DNA of 64,000 nucleotides from CAZABP01 sp964483245. Lineage in GTDB: Bacteria > Planctomycetota > UBA1135 > UBA2386. Position 1 is the stretch's first letter. Each line of letters starts with the position of its first letter. Location of the stretch: the NCBI GenBank assembly GCA_964483245.1, contig CAZABP010000004.1, positions 129,352-193,351 of the forward strand. The letters are read 5' to 3'. Below the pieces are notes generated by a model, which was not told the origin of the DNA, ran no database searches, and saw nothing but the letters and a program-made list of their open reading frames with translations. Positions 33,216 through 42,898 of this stretch are shown here, one piece after another. The position numbers and the translations under genes are program-made.

Positions 33216-34129
33216 CGCACGTGCGAGGCGCGCTCGCCGCGGCGCTCGCGCTGCTCGCCTGCTGCGCGACGCCTGCTGGGCGCAGCTCGAACACGGGCGC
33301 CGAGCGATTCGACGCGCTCGTGCGTCACGTGCCGCTGGGCATGGAGAGCCTGATGCTGGTGGAGATCGGACCGGAGCTGGCGTTTCTCGCCGCTCTCGAG
33401 CCGCCGCCGTGCAGGATGGTCTGGGCCGGACGTAAGTTCCGAATTCCGACGGACACGACCGAGCTCGTCATCATCACGCAGTGGCCGGCAAGCGTCCCTC
33501 CCGGGTGGGACCGCAGCGAGGTCCCTGGCGCTGAGATCCAGCAGGTGGGAGGAAAGCGGACGCTGTTCGTCCCGAGCTACCAGAGCTACCTGTCGGCCGG
33601 CCACGGAACGTGGACGCTCGAACTCTCGGCCGGCGTGCTCGTGTCCGCGAGTCGACGCGATCTGCTCGAGCAGGTGCTTGCGGTTCCCGGCTACTCGGCA
33701 GAGCAGTACGCCGCGAGCCTCCTCGCGAGCGCCGAGGTGCCCTGGGATGCATCGCTGCTGATCTTCCGCCGATACGACCGGAGCAATCAGGAGGACCTCT
33801 ACTCGCCGTTCGGCCGCGAGACGTTGGCCGGTCCGGTCCCATTGCAGTTCGACATCACCGGATTCTGGCTCACCCTGCAACCGATCCTCGGCGAACCGGG
33901 TTGGACCATTCGGCTCAACGCAGTCACCACGGACCCCGAGAAGTCGCGCGCCTGGTTCGGAGCGTTCGGCCTCGGGAACGACCCCTGGCGCGTATTGGAC
34001 GGGCACCGCGTGATTCGCAATGACTTCGAGGACCGGACGCTGGAGATCACACAGACCGTGGCTCCATTCACGGATTTCACGGCTCCATTCCTCATCACCG
34101 CCTTGTTCGGCTTCAACTGGTTCCTCTGA
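33212..34129 (+). CDS. Putative lipoprotein of unknown function
   Basis: A 305-aa protein starting with GTG, overlapping the asparaginase stop by 4 bp. A lipobox-like segment (AALALLACCATP) suggests lipid modification at a Cys near residue 17. The rest has no recognised domain; aromatic and Trp-rich stretches (TGFWLTLQPILGEPGWTIRL) and an all-beta look fit an envelope protein. Composition is slightly lower in G+C than its neighbours. It is the last gene of the rluA-truD-mtnP-asparaginase run. Confidence 0.7.
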   Translation: MTHVRGALAAALALLACCATPAGRSSNTGAERFDALVRHVPLGMESLMLVEIGPELAFLAALEPPPCRMVWAGRKFRIPTDTTELVIITQWPASVPPGWDRSEVPGAEIQQVGGKRTLFVPSYQSYLSAGHGTWTLELSAGVLVSASRRDLLEQVLAVPGYSAEQYAASLLASAEVPWDASLLIFRRYDRSNQEDLYSPFGRETLAGPVPLQFDITGFWLTLQPILGEPGWTIRLNAVTTDPEKSRAWFGAFGLGNDPWRVLDGHRVIRNDFEDRTLEITQTVAPFTDFTAPFLITALFGFNWFL

Positions 34130-34622
34130 AGCTCCGCGTCGCGTCGTGCGCGAGCTGCCGCGTCCCCACGGCGGAACTGGTCGAACAGATCCTCACCCGA
34201 TCGCATCACAGTCTCCATGGCCCGCGCACGCTCGCCCGTAGCATCGACCGCGCGTTCTTCCGCGCGAACCGACGGAGCACATCTCTGAGTCCTCACGTCT
34301 CGCTGATGAACACGCGCTGACCAGCGCGAGCCGGCGCGCAGCGCCGCGCAAGACCGCCGCGCAGGTGTCTCCTTCGAAACTGGTCATACGTCCCGTCGGC
34401 GAACGTCGCCGCCGCAGCGGCGCCAGATCCGCCGGTTTCGCGGCGTCGTGGTCGCCGCGTCGCGGCGGTGAGAGAACTGACACTTGGTGTACCGGGGAAC
34501 CGCTTGCACGAGTACGCACGGCTCCCGCCCCTTCCCATTCCCCTTCCCTTTCCTCGCCCTACCCGGGCCCCAGCCCCAGCCCGGGCCCGTCCCCTGCCCG
34601 TTTTCCCCCTCCCCTTTCCCCT
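34130..34622. other. Intergenic region between convergent genes, with C-rich tract
   Basis: About 490 bp between the lipoprotein gene and the convergently oriented DUF3857 gene. The last 100 bp are a pyrimidine-rich tract (34522-34622). Minus-strand open frames in the first part contain two short look-alike pieces (FDQFRRGD and YDQFRRRH) but no supportable gene. Confidence 0.5.
34522..34622 (-). repeat. G-run-rich tract (minus strand) after the DUF3857 gene
   Basis: The plus strand is almost pure C/T with at least 16 runs of three or more C in about 100 bp. On the minus strand, which is the transcribed sense for the gene ending at 34623, these are G-runs directly after the stop codon, able to form one or more G-quadruplexes. 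It also contains GGGCCCG inverted pairs. Confidence 0.7.
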
Positions 34623-37600
34623 CTACCTCGCCTTCACCTCAATCGTCGCGGCCTCCGCCCGATCCATTCCCTGCAAGAGCTCGAGCCATTCCCCGAACCG
34701 CGCCGCCGGCAGCTGACCTGGCTTGCGCACGATCTCCCGGCGCACGACGACGTGATCGCCGCGGCGTTCGAACGTGAGATGGAACTCGATCAGCTCGTGC
34801 CAGATGTGCACGGGCTCGGGCGTGCCGACGATGCGGTACGCCTCCCCCGGATCGACTTCGACCTCCCAGCTGTCTGAGAACAGATCCGTCAACCGGTACG
34901 GCAGCGTGCGCTCGACGCGGTCGCCGAGCGTCTGCAGATGCCGCGACTCGACGAGCGGCAGCGGTAGCAGGATCCGCTCACCGACGTTCTTGAGCACGCG
35001 GCCCTTGCCGATCTTGGCGTGCACGCCGAGCGGCTCGCCCGGCCGCGCGATGCCGGTCAGTTCGACTTCGCGCTGGGTCCAACCCTTGAACAGCTGACCC
35101 CCGAGCTGGCGGGCGATGACCTTCTGCACGTTCTCTTCGCGCTGGCGCACCTGGTCGGCGGCGCCGAGGCCGTTGTTCCCCGACAGCGTGGCGATGGCAT
35201 CGAGCTCGATGTCGCCGGAAGCGCCCAGCACCGCTGTCCCGCGCACGCGGAACCCGAGCCGCGCCGCGGCGTCGCCGGCCGGCAGGCGCGCGGTCACGGG
35301 TCCATGCGGCCCGGCGAGCAGGACGCTGGCGCCGAACCTGGTGCCCGGGATGGTCCCGAGCGCGACGTGCCGCGGGTCGTCGAAGAACATCCAGACCGGA
35401 TCGCGACCCGGCACCTGCGCGCGCACGCACGGCACGTTCCAGCGGTCCTCGCCGGCGAACAGCGGTGATGGCTCCTCGGCCAGCTCGGGACTCTGCGCGG
35501 CGCACAGGCCGATCTCGAGCTCGATCCCGGCCGCGCGCGCGAGCGCGGCGGCGAGGAACAGCCGCGGGCCGCGTCCCAGCAGCAGCACGCTGGTTGGATC
35601 GGCGTTGCCGCGGCTGCTCGGGATCTCACGGTGCACGAACTCGTGGATCGCGGCGAGTCGGGCGGCCGGTTCCTCGAGTCCGGCCATGAGCTCGGCGGCC
35701 TTGCGCGCGATCAGCGCATCCGGCATCGACAGGCTGCGCAGCTGCGCAAGGTCGTCGCGGACCGCCGCTGCGCCAGCACCGTCTTCGCCCCAGGTCACAA
35801 CCGGCAGCAGCTCGAGGTCCGGCGGGCGGAACCGCTCCTCCGGCAGCCGCGCCTGGTCACGCGCCCGGAAGCGCAACATGCGCCGCCCGTCACCCAGCTC
35901 GACTTCCTCGCGCTCGCCGTCGAAGTTGCGCGTGCGCAGCGTGCCGCGCGCATCCTTCGGCAGCAGCAGCACCAGCTCGCTGAGCACGAACGGTTCGGCA
36001 TCGCTGCGGAAGAAGAACGTCGTCGACCGCAGCGGATCGGCACCCGGCGCCGCCACGCGTTCGACGTGCCGCTCCTCGATCAGCGCGCCGGGCGCGAGCC
36101 GCGGCATGCTGTAGCCACCTTCGACGCGGTGCGGCACGAACCGGCCGCCGTCCGGCAGCACGGTGCGCAGCACGAGCAGCTCGTCGGCGCGCGCGGCGGT
36201 GTCGGCGTTCTGGTGCTGCTCGACGCCGCGCGGATCGTTGATGCGCCGCACCTGGTGGGTCTCGCGGATCTGCGCGCCATCCGGCAGCAGCTCGACGATC
36301 ATCCGGTCGGCGACGAGCGTCGACGGGGCGGTCTGCTCGCGGTCGGTCGGCCGGAACTCGTCGACCAGCTTCGCCGCCTGCTCGTCGAGGGCGGCGATCG
36401 GTTCGGGACGCTCGTGCCCGGCGAGCCGGCTGAACACGGCGTGCATCTGGTGGCTCGATTCGCCGGCGGCGACCGCCGCACCCCAGGCCGCCAGGGCCGC
36501 CTCTTCGTTCCCTTCGCGCAGCATCGTCTCGGTCGCGGTGCGCAACGCGCTGGGACCGGTGCGCGGGTGCGTCGCGATCCGCCCAGCCAGCCGCAGCATG
36601 TCGTCCCCGTCCCCACGCAGGGCCGCGGTGACCTGCTGGTCCCGCAGCGCGTCTGCCGATTGCGGATCGCTGGCGTGCTGGCGCTCGATCCAGGTCGCGT
36701 GCACGTCCGGGTCGCCGAGCATGCGGCCGAGCCAGGCGCCGTAGCGCGCGAGCTGCAGGTCGCCGGGTCGGACCTGCGCGACCTGCTCGATCGAAGCGAG
36801 CGCCCGTCGCGCGGCGCCGGCGCCGGCCCAGCGCGACGCCAGCTCGAGCACCGGTCGCACATCGGACGGCCGCGCCTCGTGCCAGCGGAGCAGCGTCCGC
36901 TCCGCCGCAGCTTCGAACGACAACGTGCGCTGCACTTCGAACAGGGCACGGAACGTCTCCGGCCCGGCGCGCCCGTCGGCGACCCGTGCCTCGAGCAGCC
37001 GGATCGCCTCCTCGCCGCGGTCGTCGTCGACCAGGAAGCTGGCGCGCCCGAGCTCGACCTGCGCATTGCCGGCGAGCTTCTCCTGCACCGATTCCAGCAG
37101 CGCGCGCGCGCGCGACCGGCGCACCTCCTGCGGCAGCAGCGGCATCCGGCGCGCCGCGACGGCGAGCGCCAGCGTCTCGCGCGGGTCGGTCGGCGGTTCG
37201 CGTTCGAGTTCAGCCCACGCGGCGACCGCCGGCAGGCTCTCGCCGAGCCGGCTCGCCTCCAACGCGAGCGCGACGCGGGCAGTCGCGAGATCCGCGCCGT
37301 CGATCGCTTCGGCGGCGCGCGCCAGTGCCAGCAGCGGAGTCGTGAACTCGGCTGCCGGCGGTTCTTCCGCCGCGGCCGGGGCGATCTGCTTGGCGAGCTC
37401 CGGATTCAGCTCGGCGCCGCGCAGCGGCCGGCCGGCCGCGTCGACGATGCGCAGCCACAGCGAGTGATCGCGCGCGGATGTGGTCTTGACGACGACCCGG
37501 TTGCGCCCGGCGCCGAGCCGCACCGGCAGCCAGCGGAGCTGATGGCCGCCGCGCTCGGCGTGGCGGTCGACCCGGCCGCGCGGCACGTCCTGCACGAACA

Positions 37601-38267
37601 GCTCGGTGGAGCCGCGCGCGCCGATCTCGACGAAGCCGTCGACCGGCTGCTCGCAATCGACCAGCAGCATCGCGTAGTGGCAGCCGCTGCGGCCACCGTC
37701 ACGCTCCACGAGCTCGATCGAATCGGCGAACGGCTGCCGCCGGGCGAGCCGCGGCGTGACATCGCCATAGCGTCCGGCGAGCGTGGCGCCCGGCCCGGGG
37801 AACTCCCACTCCGGAGCGAACGGGACGCCGAGGTACTCCTCACCGACGTCGCCGAACGGCCCGACGACGACCAGCTCGAGTGGATCGCCGACCTGCGCGC
37901 GCACGGCACGCGCGTCCGCGAGCCGGCCGAGGTCGCGCAGCAGATCCACCTGCAGCCGCCGCGCCGCCAGCTCGACGATCCCGTGCGGCGCCGCCGCGAG
38001 CAGCCGCTCGAGCGCCTGCAGTGCGGCCGGCAGATCGGACACCTGCTCCGCCAGCAGCTGCGCGTTGCCGACCGCGAGCGCCGCCGCCGGTGAGCGCCCA
38101 TGCTCGGTCGCCACCTGCAGCAGCTCGGCGAACAGCGCATCCGGCCGCTCTTCGGCCGCCGTTGCGGTGCGCACCAGCGTGCGTGCGATCTCCAGCGGCG
38201 GATTCGGCTGTTGGGCCGCCAGCGCGGTGGCGCACAGGAACGCGGAAAGCATCGATCGCGCGCTCAT
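34623..38267 (-). CDS. Giant secreted DUF3857/transglutaminase-like protein, Cys lost
   Basis: A 1214-aa exported protein. Signal peptide about 1-18 (LSAFLCATALAAQ). Residues about 20-620 are helical repeats with a beta-sandwich-like insert (WWIVGPF-type ELVVVGPFGD). A DUF3857-like part follows from about 650 (VELLPDGAQIRETHQVRRIND) and then a transglutaminase-like domain (about 850-1000). Where the partner gene has RHGDCKDKALLLTAML, this one reads LLGRGPRLFLAAALARAAG; Arg stands in place of the catalytic Cys, so it is probably an inactive enzyme fold. The last 180 residues resemble the DUF3858 end. ATGA overlap with the upstream paralogue. Confidence 0.78.
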   Translation of the reverse strand: MSARSMLSAFLCATALAAQQPNPPLEIARTLVRTATAAEERPDALFAELLQVATEHGRSPAAALAVGNAQLLAEQVSDLPAALQALERLLAAAPHGIVELAARRLQVDLLRDLGRLADARAVRAQVGDPLELVVVGPFGDVGEEYLGVPFAPEWEFPGPGATLAGRYGDVTPRLARRQPFADSIELVERDGGRSGCHYAMLLVDCEQPVDGFVEIGARGSTELFVQDVPRGRVDRHAERGGHQLRWLPVRLGAGRNRVVVKTTSARDHSLWLRIVDAAGRPLRGAELNPELAKQIAPAAAEEPPAAEFTTPLLALARAAEAIDGADLATARVALALEASRLGESLPAVAAWAELEREPPTDPRETLALAVAARRMPLLPQEVRRSRARALLESVQEKLAGNAQVELGRASFLVDDDRGEEAIRLLEARVADGRAGPETFRALFEVQRTLSFEAAAERTLLRWHEARPSDVRPVLELASRWAGAGAARRALASIEQVAQVRPGDLQLARYGAWLGRMLGDPDVHATWIERQHASDPQSADALRDQQVTAALRGDGDDMLRLAGRIATHPRTGPSALRTATETMLREGNEEAALAAWGAAVAAGESSHQMHAVFSRLAGHERPEPIAALDEQAAKLVDEFRPTDREQTAPSTLVADRMIVELLPDGAQIRETHQVRRINDPRGVEQHQNADTAARADELLVLRTVLPDGGRFVPHRVEGGYSMPRLAPGALIEERHVERVAAPGADPLRSTTFFFRSDAEPFVLSELVLLLPKDARGTLRTRNFDGEREEVELGDGRRMLRFRARDQARLPEERFRPPDLELLPVVTWGEDGAGAAAVRDDLAQLRSLSMPDALIARKAAELMAGLEEPAARLAAIHEFVHREIPSSRGNADPTSVLLLGRGPRLFLAAALARAAGIELEIGLCAAQSPELAEEPSPLFAGEDRWNVPCVRAQVPGRDPVWMFFDDPRHVALGTIPGTRFGASVLLAGPHGPVTARLPAGDAAARLGFRVRGTAVLGASGDIELDAIATLSGNNGLGAADQVRQREENVQKVIARQLGGQLFKGWTQREVELTGIARPGEPLGVHAKIGKGRVLKNVGERILLPLPLVESRHLQTLGDRVERTLPYRLTDLFSDSWEVEVDPGEAYRIVGTPEPVHIWHELIEFHLTFERRGDHVVVRREIVRKPGQLPAARFGEWLELLQGMDRAEAATIEVKAR

Positions 38268-41200
38268 CGCTCACCTCCCCGGCGCAGGGCCACCACACGC
38301 TCGTCGGCGACGTCGACCGCCTGCACGAACTCACGGAACTCCGCGTACTCCGCCGGCTCGATCCGCGGCGATCGGCGCAGCAGCCGCCGCTCGACGACGA
38401 CGTCGTTCCCGTCCTGGCGCCACTGCAGCGAGTAGCTGGCGAACGGCCGCTCGATCTCGACCGGCGGGGGCAGCGCGTCGACGTTCCACCCCGCTGGCAG
38501 TTTGTAGCGCAGCGTCGACGACGCCGAGCCCGGCACGCCGAGCAGCAGCGGCAGCGTCCGGGACTCGGCGCGGGCGAGCGTCGGCAGCGTGTCGCGCAGG
38601 AAGCGCGACTTCAGCATCAACGCCCCCTGCTGCCGCTCGAGCGCCTGCTCGACGTCGAACTCGATCTCGACGCGCACCGGCGCATGCAGATCGAGCAGAT
38701 CGCTGGTCTGCAGCGCCTGCACCTGCGACTTGCCGAACTCCTGCGTCAACATCCGCTCGATCTTCTCGCGCTGCTTCTGCGGTTCATTGCCGAGCTCTTC
38801 GCGCAACGCGACCGCCTCGTTGCCGGTCGGCGTCAGCGCGACCCGCCCGCGCCCGCCGCCGTCGGGCCGCACGGCCAGTTCGATCGTGCGGCGGTCGTCG
38901 TTCCGCTCCGCGTCGGTCCACGGCAGATCGAGCAGCTCGCCATCACCCTCCTTGACGACCAGCACGCGCGCGCCCTGGTCCATCTCCGGCACCGTGTCCA
39001 GCGGGTGATAGATCGCGGTTCCGTCCAGGAACATCGCGGCGCGCTCACCGCTGGCCGGCAGATAGCTGATGCAATGGTTGAAGTGGTGGACCAGCGGCAG
39101 CGCCAGGTCATCGGCGCTGCGCAGCGGATCGGCCCAGATCAACACCGGCCATGCCTCGACGTCGATCTCACCGAGCATCGCCGTCAGCAGCAGCGCCTTG
39201 TCTTTGCAGTCGCCATGCCGGCGTTCGAAGATCACCGGCGTGCTGTACGGCTTGTAGCCGTGCACGCCGAACTCCCAGGCGGTGTAGCGCACGTCGGTGG
39301 TCACGAACCGGTAGATCGCGGCGATCTTCGCCATCTCGTCGGTCAGCCCCGCGGTCAGCTCACGCACCTTCGCCTGCATCTCCGGACTCACTTCGATCTG
39401 GCGGCGGATCAGGTTCCACCACCACTGGCTGAAATGGTTCCAGTCGCGATACGTCGTGACGCGCGCCAGCGGCACCGTCTCGCGCCACGACGGACTGCGC
39501 TCCTCGACCGCCGACCGCGCCACGTCGCGCATGCGCCAGACGTGCACCGTGCGGCCGGCCGCGTCGGTCGATGTCTCCGGCTGCGGCGCGCCATGCACGG
39601 ACTGCAGGTGGTAGTCGCGGCCCGGCTCGAGGATCGTCACCAGCTCCGAGCGCGCGACCGGATTGCCGTCGCGCGAAGCGAACGAGTGCTGCAGACCGAA
39701 GATGTCGCCGAAGAACGTCGGCGCGAGATCGTCGACGCGCGATTGCAGCTCGACGATGTCCCCCGGCTGCAGCGGTGGCAGGTCGACCCAGAACCCCTGC
39801 AGCTTCGGCCGCAGGATGCTGCCATCCGGCTTGCGCACGCGCGCCAGCAGGATCCGCGCGCGCTGTTCGCCGAACGCGTGCGGCACGAACCAGCGGTCGA
39901 GCTCCCGCGCCCCCTGCTCGGTCAACACGCGGCGGATCACGTGCTCGTAGCTGCTGGTCGTCCCGCCGCGGTACGCCACGACGACCTCCTGGCGCAGCAG
40001 GTCGTGCAACGGATCGTTGGCAGTCTTGGCGTCGGCTGGGGGTCCGCCGTCCGCCGCGATGACCGCGTCGCCGTCGAGCTGGTAGTCGGTGTAGAACGGC
40101 TTCAGATCCGCTTCGAGGAACTCGAGCAGCCGCCGCTGCTCCTTGCGGTTCGGGTTCAGGTCGAGCGCGCGGCGCAACGACTCGATCTCGCCGTCGCGGT
40201 CTCCGGCCAGCCCCTGTACGACCGCGACCTCGACCAGCGCCTCATCGTCCTCGGGGCAGATCACGAGCCAGTCACGCCAGGTCTGCAGCGCGCCGGCGTA
40301 GTCTCCTTGCGCGCGCTGCCAGTCCGCCATCCGCTGCCGTGGCTGGCGGTCGAATGGATCCAGCTCGACGGCGCGGGTGAACAGCACGCGCGCCTCGTCG
40401 GTGCGGCCGGTGCGCAGCAGCAGCTGCAGCAGCCCGTCGACGCGTGGTCGTCTCCACTCCGCCTGCAGCGCCAACTGCCGATGGCGCAACGAGTCGGCGA
40501 TCCGCTCCTGGCGCGCCTGCACGTTGCCGGCCTCGTCCTGCAGCCGCGGATCGCCGGCGTGCTGCTGCGCGGCGGCCAGGATTTCGCGGTCGTCGAGCGG
40601 GGTCAGGTCCTGGTGGCGCAGTGCCTCGGCGAGCAGACGCCGCGCCGTCGCGTTCTGCGGCGCGATCGCCAGCGCGCGCCGCAGCAGCTGCTCGGCCGCA
40701 CGTCCATTGTTGGTGCCATCGAGCTCGATCTGGGCGAGACCGAGCAGCGCCGGCACGTAGTCCGGGTCGGCGGTCAACGCGCGGCCGTAGTCGTGGCGGC
40801 GCGGGTTGTCGTCTTTCTCGGCCTCGTGTTGTGCTGGGCGGACGCGCGTCCGGGCGAGCAGGTCGTGTGCGGCCGGATCCTGGGGCCGGGCTGCGACGAG
40901 CTGGCGCGCCAGCTCGTGGTCGCGCCGTTCGTTCGGATCGTCCGGCGCGAGCAGCAGCAGGTAGTGCGCGAGCCGGAACGCCGCGTCGAGGTCGCCGCCG
41001 GCCGCTGCTTGCGCGAGCTGCGTGCGCGCTCCGAGCGAGGGGCTGGTCGGTTTCGCCGCAGGCGGCTTGGTCGCCGAGGCCTGGCGCAGGTCTTCGGCGC
41101 TGCAGCGCTCGACGACTCCCTGCAGCGGGCCACCTTCCGGCTTCGTCAGGCGTGCCGTGAAACCGAACGGCCCTTCCTGATCGCAGACCTTCAGCAGCAG

Positions 41201-41932
41201 CAGGTTCGGGCCGGCCGCGAGCCGGACCGGCACGGCGTCCTGATCGGCGTGCAGCGGCCGCCGCACGTCCCGTGACAGCAGCGACTCGCCGTTCAACCAG
41301 AACACCACCGCCTCGTCGCTGCCGAGCCACAGCAGCGCGTCCTGCTCGCGCTCGGCGTGTACGACGGTCGCCGCGTAGCAGAGGACCTGATCGTTCGGTC
41401 GCACGACCGCATCGAGGTCGATCCGCCCATCCGCGAGTGCATCGGTCGGCTGCCGGCGCCACCGCACCGGCCGCTTCTTGCCGTCGTAGACCGCGTCCGG
41501 ATCGATCCCCTGTTCCGGCGGCAGGGCGCGCTTGAAGCCGGCACCACGCTCGTTGTCGAACGGCCCGACGATCCACCATCCGGTCAGCAGACCGAGCTCG
41601 GGGGTGAGCTCGCGCAACACGGAGGTCCGGCCGGCCGCGCGCGCGGCTTCGAACCGCCAGGCCTGCAGACGGTCCCGCACGCGCGGATCCGCGGCCGCCG
41701 TCGCTGCGTCGCGCAGCGCCCGCTCGACCTGATCCCAGTCGCCGAGCCGGCGCGTCAGCTCGACGGCGAGGGCGGCGCCGACTTCGTCTCCTGCGCCAGC
41801 GGCCGCGAGGAACCGATCGCGCGCCGCGGCCGCATCGCCGCGCGCGAGCGCCTGCCACGGGTCATGCTGCGCGGCGAGCGTCGCGAGCAGCAACGGGATG
41901 GCGAGGAGGGTCGGCGGGCCGGCGCGGAACAT
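38264..41932 (-). CDS. Giant secreted DUF3857/transglutaminase protein
   Basis: A 1222-aa exported protein, paralogous in plan to the next gene. Signal peptide ends at LAAQ. Residues about 20-600: helical TPR-like repeats with a lectin/beta insert (GWWIVGPFDNERGAGF, DEAVVFWLNGESLL). DUF3857 follows at about 640-830 (EHVIRRVLTEQGARELDRW). The transglutaminase core has FERRHGDCKDKALLLTAML with Cys909, HHFNHCISYLP and LDGTAIYHPLD supplying His and Asp. The C-terminus matches DUF3858. Such proteins occur in planctomycetes and Bacteroidetes and may cross-link or cut envelope proteins; substrate unknown. Lies 129 bp after the EF-hand gene. Confidence 0.83.
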   Translation of the reverse strand: MFRAGPPTLLAIPLLLATLAAQHDPWQALARGDAAAARDRFLAAAGAGDEVGAALAVELTRRLGDWDQVERALRDAATAAADPRVRDRLQAWRFEAARAAGRTSVLRELTPELGLLTGWWIVGPFDNERGAGFKRALPPEQGIDPDAVYDGKKRPVRWRRQPTDALADGRIDLDAVVRPNDQVLCYAATVVHAEREQDALLWLGSDEAVVFWLNGESLLSRDVRRPLHADQDAVPVRLAAGPNLLLLKVCDQEGPFGFTARLTKPEGGPLQGVVERCSAEDLRQASATKPPAAKPTSPSLGARTQLAQAAAGGDLDAAFRLAHYLLLLAPDDPNERRDHELARQLVAARPQDPAAHDLLARTRVRPAQHEAEKDDNPRRHDYGRALTADPDYVPALLGLAQIELDGTNNGRAAEQLLRRALAIAPQNATARRLLAEALRHQDLTPLDDREILAAAQQHAGDPRLQDEAGNVQARQERIADSLRHRQLALQAEWRRPRVDGLLQLLLRTGRTDEARVLFTRAVELDPFDRQPRQRMADWQRAQGDYAGALQTWRDWLVICPEDDEALVEVAVVQGLAGDRDGEIESLRRALDLNPNRKEQRRLLEFLEADLKPFYTDYQLDGDAVIAADGGPPADAKTANDPLHDLLRQEVVVAYRGGTTSSYEHVIRRVLTEQGARELDRWFVPHAFGEQRARILLARVRKPDGSILRPKLQGFWVDLPPLQPGDIVELQSRVDDLAPTFFGDIFGLQHSFASRDGNPVARSELVTILEPGRDYHLQSVHGAPQPETSTDAAGRTVHVWRMRDVARSAVEERSPSWRETVPLARVTTYRDWNHFSQWWWNLIRRQIEVSPEMQAKVRELTAGLTDEMAKIAAIYRFVTTDVRYTAWEFGVHGYKPYSTPVIFERRHGDCKDKALLLTAMLGEIDVEAWPVLIWADPLRSADDLALPLVHHFNHCISYLPASGERAAMFLDGTAIYHPLDTVPEMDQGARVLVVKEGDGELLDLPWTDAERNDDRRTIELAVRPDGGGRGRVALTPTGNEAVALREELGNEPQKQREKIERMLTQEFGKSQVQALQTSDLLDLHAPVRVEIEFDVEQALERQQGALMLKSRFLRDTLPTLARAESRTLPLLLGVPGSASSTLRYKLPAGWNVDALPPPVEIERPFASYSLQWRQDGNDVVVERRLLRRSPRIEPAEYAEFREFVQAVDVADERVVALRRGGER

Positions 41933-42061
41933 GCCCCGCAGATACGCCCTCGGCCCCGCGTCGCCCAGTTGAAACCTGCGCTGCGGCAGATCTCCAGGCG
42001 GGGGGTTGCGCAGCCCGCCCCGAACAGGCTCCGGTCGCCGGCTGTGGGGTTCGGTTGGGGG

Positions 42062-42898
42062 CTACCGCGGCGCCGTCGCGCGCATGATCTCAACCGGCCC
42101 GAGGGCACCGGAACCGTTCTGGTCGGCGTCGCGCAGGATCCGGTCGCGCCAGCGCACGAGGGAAGGATCGAACCGCGCGAGCAGGTTGCCGAGCTCGCCC
42201 GCATCCAGGACGCCGTTGCGGTCCCGGTCCTGCGGTGCCAGCGCGCGCGGCAGCATGCCGCCACCTTCCTGGCGTGGAGCTTCCGGCGGTGGCTGTGCCG
42301 GCAGCCGCGCCGCGAGCGGGACCATCTCCTCGACCGAGAGGTCGCCGGATCCGTCGCGGTCGAACTCGCGCAGGATCGCCGCGACCGAACCGGGCAGCTG
42401 CGGGACGTTGACCAGCAGCTCGAGCTCCTTGCCCGCCAGCTTCGCGTCCTTGTTGGCATCCAGCAGCGACATCGCCTGCTCGGCCAGCGGACGCGCGCTC
42501 TCCTGGCTGCGCGCCGGCAGTCCGAAGCGGATCCGCACGCGGAGGCTGCCGCCGTGATCGACGAGGTCGCGGAACCGGACGTCGAACTCCGGCCACTCGA
42601 GGTAACCGTCGCGATCCACGTCGAGTCGCCGGAACGGCTCGGCCGCGCGCGGCGTGCCCAGGCCTTCGAACGCCTGTCCGACCTCGAGGATGCTCAGCCG
42701 GTCGTCGCCGTTGCGATCGGCCGCGGCGAACACCGCGCGGCTGGTCGGCTCGTCGTAGACCTCGAGCCCGGTGATGCGCGGCGGAGCATCCTGCGCCAGC
42801 GCGGCCGCGCCCGGCAGCGCGGCCAGCAGCGTCGCGAGCAGGGGCGCGGCGCGGCATGCGCGCGTGCCGCGGCGCAGCTCACGGGATGAACAGCGCAT
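42062..42898 (-). CDS. Secreted protein with six EF-hand loops
   Basis: A 278-aa exported calcium-binding protein. Signal peptide to AALAQ (about residue 36). Six 12-residue EF loops can be read: 61-72 (DRNGDDRLSILE), 93-104 (DVDRDGYLEWPE), 147-158 (DANKDAKLAGKE), 180-191 (DRDGSGDLSVEE), 224-235 (DRDRNGVLDAGE) and 259-270 (DQNGSGALGPVE). Most keep the Ca ligands at 1, 3, 5 and 12; the third has Lys at a ligand-adjacent place and may be weaker. The ATG at 42898 overlaps the end of the NYN gene by 20 bp, so the two are coupled. The target is not known. Confidence 0.83.
   Translation of the reverse strand: MRCSSRELRRGTRACRAAPLLATLLAALPGAAALAQDAPPRITGLEVYDEPTSRAVFAAADRNGDDRLSILEVGQAFEGLGTPRAAEPFRRLDVDRDGYLEWPEFDVRFRDLVDHGGSLRVRIRFGLPARSQESARPLAEQAMSLLDANKDAKLAGKELELLVNVPQLPGSVAAILREFDRDGSGDLSVEEMVPLAARLPAQPPPEAPRQEGGGMLPRALAPQDRDRNGVLDAGELGNLLARFDPSLVRWRDRILRDADQNGSGALGPVEIMRATAPR

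Noticed and set aside
34130..34520. Two minus-strand stretches reading FDQFRRGD and YDQFRRRH
   Set aside because: They share five residues but use different codons, and the flanks do not align. Not enough for a pseudogene call.
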